From positions 730,912 to 794,911 of the forward strand of contig NZ_LN555523.1 of the NCBI RefSeq assembly GCF_900015215.1: a DNA stretch of 64,000 nucleotides, written 5' to 3'. The stretch is from Romboutsia ilealis (GTDB lineage Bacteria; Bacillota; Clostridia; Peptostreptococcales; Peptostreptococcaceae). Made by a program: the position numbers and the translations under genes. Below the pieces are notes generated by a model, which made no database searches, had not been told where the DNA came from, and saw only the letters and a program-made list of their open reading frames with translations. Shown in pieces: positions 63,860-64,000 of the stretch (positions within the stretch are counted from its first letter, which is position 1; each line of letters opens with the position of its first letter).

Positions 63860-64000
63860 ATTTTTTACGTATAAAGTTAACTATAATATGAAAAATATGG
63901 AGAATTTATTAATGGAGGTAATATAAACTACTTTAGATCTTCAAAAATAATGCTTTGAAATGCTTCGACAACGCAGTGGCTCAAGCAATGGATGTGATAA
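63860..64000 (+). repeat. 195-bp repeat, diverged copy G (cut by window end)
   Basis: TTTTTTACGTATAAAGTTAA at the left, then a diverged middle, and TTTGAAATGCTTCGACAACG, CAGTGGCTCAAGCAATGGA at the right match the GC-rich half; the sequence ends there. The rest of the 63618-63860 gap shows nothing else. Confidence 0.75.

Overview
The window is very AT-rich DNA (I estimate 26-28 % G+C by eye) with AGGAGG-type ribosome binding sites, frequent TTG and GTG starts and short intrinsic terminators after most transcription units. The gene set includes HydE/G/F hydrogenase maturases, a fluoride riboswitch, L-lactate dehydrogenase, cytosine salvage and IS982, IS630 and IS3 elements. This fits an anaerobic, fermentative Firmicute, most likely of the Clostridia (Peptostreptococcaceae such as Romboutsia, Paraclostridium or Clostridioides relatives). 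That placement is inferred from style and gene content; no 16S gene is present.

Layout. 1-4.6 kb: the end of a sensor histidine kinase, a possible C-rich-loop small RNA, a permease split into two genes, small proteins and a PLP aminotransferase. 4.6-10.9 kb: a cysteine-desulfurase-like enzyme, then a Leloir operon galK-galE-galT-galR with two LacI-type operators in front of galK. 11-21 kb: a secreted helical protein, a DEAD-box helicase, lactate dehydrogenase, a ZIP metal transporter, tRNA-Leu(UAG), a fluoride riboswitch with its cation/proton antiporter, and a flippase-like membrane protein. 21-30.4 kb: glpK, a GntR/DUF1648 pair with a perfect 43-bp palindrome, codB-codA behind a PyrR-type attenuator, a bactofilin-like protein, an ECF S component and an Mrp ATPase. 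31-42.5 kb: a glucosaminidase, VanZ, an ATPase plus TOPRIM-like pair behind a very strong hairpin, a PatB/MalY aminotransferase, YitT, small membrane proteins and a decayed ECF sigma/anti-sigma locus. 43-48.4 kb is a mobile-element cluster: a broken DNA-binding gene with three in-frame stops, an IS630 copy, an IS3 copy sitting in the terminator of a recombinase relic, and an IS982 copy splitting a secreted-protein gene. 49-64 kb: topB, a TPR-Arr rifamycin ADP-ribosyltransferase-like protein, surE, a YbjQ-family protein, a geranylgeranyl-reductase-like flavoprotein and hydE-hydG-hydF.

Two repeat families tie the window together. One is a roughly 195-bp element found eight times (four well preserved, four degenerate), always in the same orientation. 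Its left end usually coincides with the U-tract of the upstream gene's terminator (TTTTTTAC) and its right half is GC-rich. I do not recognise it. The other is a 122-bp MITE (four copies) whose ends match those of the resident IS982 element, which is therefore the likely source of transposase.

Most metabolic genes are intact and ordinary. The best candidates for new biology are the 195-bp terminator-associated repeat and the ATPase/TOPRIM pair with its hairpin leader. The reconstructable insertion events and three candidate small RNAs come next.
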